From Lachnospiraceae bacterium (lineage in GTDB: Bacteria; Bacillota; Clostridia; Lachnospirales; Lachnospiraceae): 43,204 bases of DNA. Under the pieces are notes generated by a model that saw only the letters and a program-made list of their open reading frames with translations, ran no database searches and was not told the DNA's origin. Position 1 is the first letter of the stretch. Every line of letters starts with the position of its first letter. The translations under genes were made by a program, and so were the position numbers. Of the stretch, positions 41,872 through 43,204 are shown piece by piece. The stretch lies in assembly GCA_022799175.1 (NCBI GenBank), contig JAAWNY010000022.1, forward strand, positions 1-43,204, given 5' to 3'.

Positions 41872-42816
41872 CTAAATCCTTGTGTCATATCTCTGGTCTT
41901 TTGTCAAATGAAAATAGCTCTCTTCCAAATCTGGCAAATTCACGCCCAATTGAATCAGACTAACGCCAGCCTTCTTCAAAATGCAAAGTACCTTTGCCGC
42001 GACATCCTTCTCCTCTGATTGAAACTCTGCCCGAAATGCTCCCGGTCTTTCCCACCTTCTCACTTGAATATCGGATAACCATCCACTTTCTTGGGCGACT
42101 TTTTGGAACTCCTCCATCCGTCCTTCTCCAATCACATAAAATCTGTCCGGCTGACGCAAACTTTCTTTTAATCCTGCTGGCGTATCGTCTGCTACCAACT
42201 GTCCATTACTCAATATCACCACCCGGTTACAGATGGCGGAGATTTCCGACAGTACATGTGAACTCAATAAAATCGCCTGTTCCTTTGATGCTTCCTTTAA
42301 AATGTCACGCATCTCTACATTTTGATAGGGATCCAAACCAGAAGATGGTTCATCCAAAATTAACAGAGGGGGATTCCCTAAAAAAGCCTGGGCCAAGCCG
42401 ATTCGTTGTCGATACCCTTTAGACAAATTTCGAATCAACCGTCCTCCCACATTCTGTACATCTGCTTTCTGGCACGCCCGCGTAATCTCTCCTTTTTTAT
42501 TTTTAATGCCTTTTAGTTCGCAGGCAAACGCAAGCTGTTCTTCTACTGTCATCTCAAGATATAATGCTGGTATTTCTGGTAAATATCCGATTTTTTTCCG
42601 GACAGACTTTGCCTGTTCCACATGATCTTCCCCATCCACCAAAACCGTGCCTTCACTGGCGTTCAAATATCCGGTAATAATGTTCATTGTAGTAGACTTC
42701 CCACAACCGTTATGTCCAATTAAGCCCACAATCTCACCGGTCTTGACACAAAAACTGATATTCTGTATTGCCATGGATTCTCCATATCGCTTTGTCAGCT
42801 TATGAACACTTAGCAT
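41872..42816 (-). CDS. ABC transporter ATP-binding protein, GldA-like
   Basis: The 314-residue ATPase has Walker A GHNGCGKST (34-42), the signature LSKGYRQRIGLAQ, Walker B LLILDEPSSGLDP and the switch His in LLSSHVLSEI. The signature deviates from LSGGQ, as usual in ABC-2 drug and GldA-type ATPases. A C-terminal extension of about 90 residues follows. It is the first gene of the four-gene GldA-GldF-GldG-DUF4340 operon, driven by the strong promoter at 42881-42909. Confidence 0.92.
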   Translation of the reverse strand: MLSVHKLTKRYGESMAIQNISFCVKTGEIVGLIGHNGCGKSTTMNIITGYLNASEGTVLVDGEDHVEQAKSVRKKIGYLPEIPALYLEMTVEEQLAFACELKGIKNKKGEITRACQKADVQNVGGRLIRNLSKGYRQRIGLAQAFLGNPPLLILDEPSSGLDPYQNVEMRDILKEASKEQAILLSSHVLSEISAICNRVVILSNGQLVADDTPAGLKESLRQPDRFYVIGEGRMEEFQKVAQESGWLSDIQVRRWERPGAFRAEFQSEEKDVAAKVLCILKKAGVSLIQLGVNLPDLEESYFHLTKDQRYDTRI

Positions 42817-42857
42817 TTCTATATTTTCCCTTTCTGCCTGCTACAAGAAATGATTTT

Positions 42858-42875
42858 ATAGAAAACGTTTACTAT
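42858..42875. promoter_or_regulatory. Operator-like palindrome near the transcription start of the gld operon
   Basis: ATAG-A-AAACGTTT-A-CTAT is an 18-bp near-perfect palindrome just downstream of the -10 on the minus strand. Read on the minus strand it fits the CcpA cre consensus with one mismatch, so a LacI/CcpA-family repressor is a candidate binder. Confidence 0.6.
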
Positions 42876-42880
42876 CTTTT

Positions 42881-42909
42881 TTTATATCATATATGCATAA
42901 AAAAGTCAA
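42881..42909 (-). promoter_or_regulatory. Promoter of the gld-like ABC operon
   Basis: On the minus strand TTGACT (42904-42909) and TATAAA (42881-42886) are 17 bases apart in an AT-rich context. The leader to the ATG at 42816 is about 60 bases. Confidence 0.8.
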
Positions 42910-42949
42910 TGAAAAACTTTGATTTTTATGTTTATTTTTCTAGTTCTTT

Positions 42950-42966
42950 TATCTAACGTTTAGATA
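42950..42966. promoter_or_regulatory. Upstream operator-like palindrome of the gld operon
   Basis: TATCTAA-CGT-TTAGATA is a perfect 7-3-7 inverted repeat about 41 bases upstream of the -35. It shares the AACGTTT core with the palindrome at 42858-42875. Confidence 0.55.
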
Positions 42967-42994
42967 TCTTTTGAATTTTCTTAATTTTCTATAC

Positions 42995-43088
42995 AAAATG
43001 GTTGATTATCTCAAAAAAGCCTTGATTTACGGGCATACACGCAGGATTTCAAGCTAAATTTACTACCAATTTACTACTTTTGAGGGAA
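42995..43088. repeat. Right copy of the 94-bp inverted repeat at the window ends
   Basis: Reverse complement of bases 1-94, with two differences. It includes the same 11-bp tandem repeat. Unlike the left copy, 116 further bases follow. Confidence 0.9.
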
Positions 43089-43204
43089 AGAGCCTTGATA
43101 TGCCACCCGGAACCCTGCAAGCCCAAACACCAGCACACAGCATTGAGAAAGAATAAATGAAAACTGAATACGACGCAGACGCGGCGTTTCTCTATCCCAT
43201 AACA
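43089..43204. other. Unassigned terminal segment beyond the right repeat
   Basis: Two minus-strand reading frames are open from the window edge into the repeat (one ends in LSLKSSKLVVNLA, one in GFRVAYQGSFPQK). A plus-strand ATG at about 43157 opens a frame beginning MKTEYDADAAFLYPI that runs off the edge. None is recognised as a known protein, and no partner sequence is visible at the left end. Confidence 0.4.

Noticed and set aside
1..43204. The whole window as a composite transposon between the terminal repeats
   Set aside because: No transposase or recombinase gene is seen and the content is ordinary chromosomal genes; a contig broken at repeats is simpler.
43089..43204. C-terminal tail of a tyrosine integrase at the right end
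   Set aside because: The open frames have no catalytic Arg or Tyr motif in view and I cannot place them in the family.
1..43204. tRNA, rRNA, CRISPR or known riboswitch
   Set aside because: No cloverleaf, regularly spaced repeats or recognisable aptamer core was found by reading both strands.

Overview
The window looks like a stretch of a Gram-positive anaerobe of class Clostridia, most likely Lachnospiraceae or a close relative. The evidence is strong purine-rich ribosome binding sites, consensus sigma-A promoters, lipoprotein solute-binding proteins, a V/A-type ATPase operon, TRAP transporters and clostridial families such as DUF1461 (TIGR01906) and DUF378. I see no rRNA or tRNA gene, CRISPR array, transposase or prophage gene. 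The first 94 bases and bases 42995-43088 are inverted copies of one sequence (92 of 94 identical). This suggests the window is a whole contig ending in dispersed repeats, or a segment bounded by inverted repeats.

Layout. 1-3.4 kb: on the minus strand, ribose-5-phosphate isomerase B, chorismate synthase and a 7-bladed lactonase, with a 242-nt hairpin element between the last two. 3.5-8.5 kb: an XRE-cupin regulator followed by potABCD for polyamine uptake and a small DUF378 protein. 8.6-12.9 kb: metallo-beta-lactamase-fold hydrolase, two-part ThrE-type exporter, alanyl-tRNA editing protein, and a DEDDh exonuclease that appears to be made from a leaderless mRNA. 12.9-19.4 kb: a GH31 glycosidase transcribed with a TRAP transporter, opposite a divergent AraC regulator. 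19.4-23.3 kb: D,D-carboxypeptidase, DUF1461 membrane protein, TRIC/UPF0126 channel and PAP2 phosphatase. 23.2-31.8 kb: a nine-gene V-ATPase operon in the order G/H-C-I-K-F-E-A-B-D. 32.0-32.2 kb: a second, shorter member of the hairpin element family. 32.2-38.4 kb: a carbohydrate cluster with two NagB-like proteins, a LacI regulator, a cupin and a second TRAP transporter. 38.4-42.8 kb: an ABC system with GldF/GldG-like and DUF4340 proteins, driven by a strong promoter flanked by two palindromic operators.

How it fits together. Two TRAP systems, a polyamine importer and an ion-translocating V-ATPase describe a cell that couples uptake of acidic or sugar-like solutes to ion gradients. Each carbohydrate cluster has its own regulator next to it. 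The least explained features are the two related hairpin elements, both lying 80-100 bases after a minus-strand gene and sharing a conserved flank and core; the kinase-less TRAP/NagB/cupin cluster; the GH31-TRAP pairing; and the terminal inverted repeats. Gene functions rest on family recognition by eye, without database searches.
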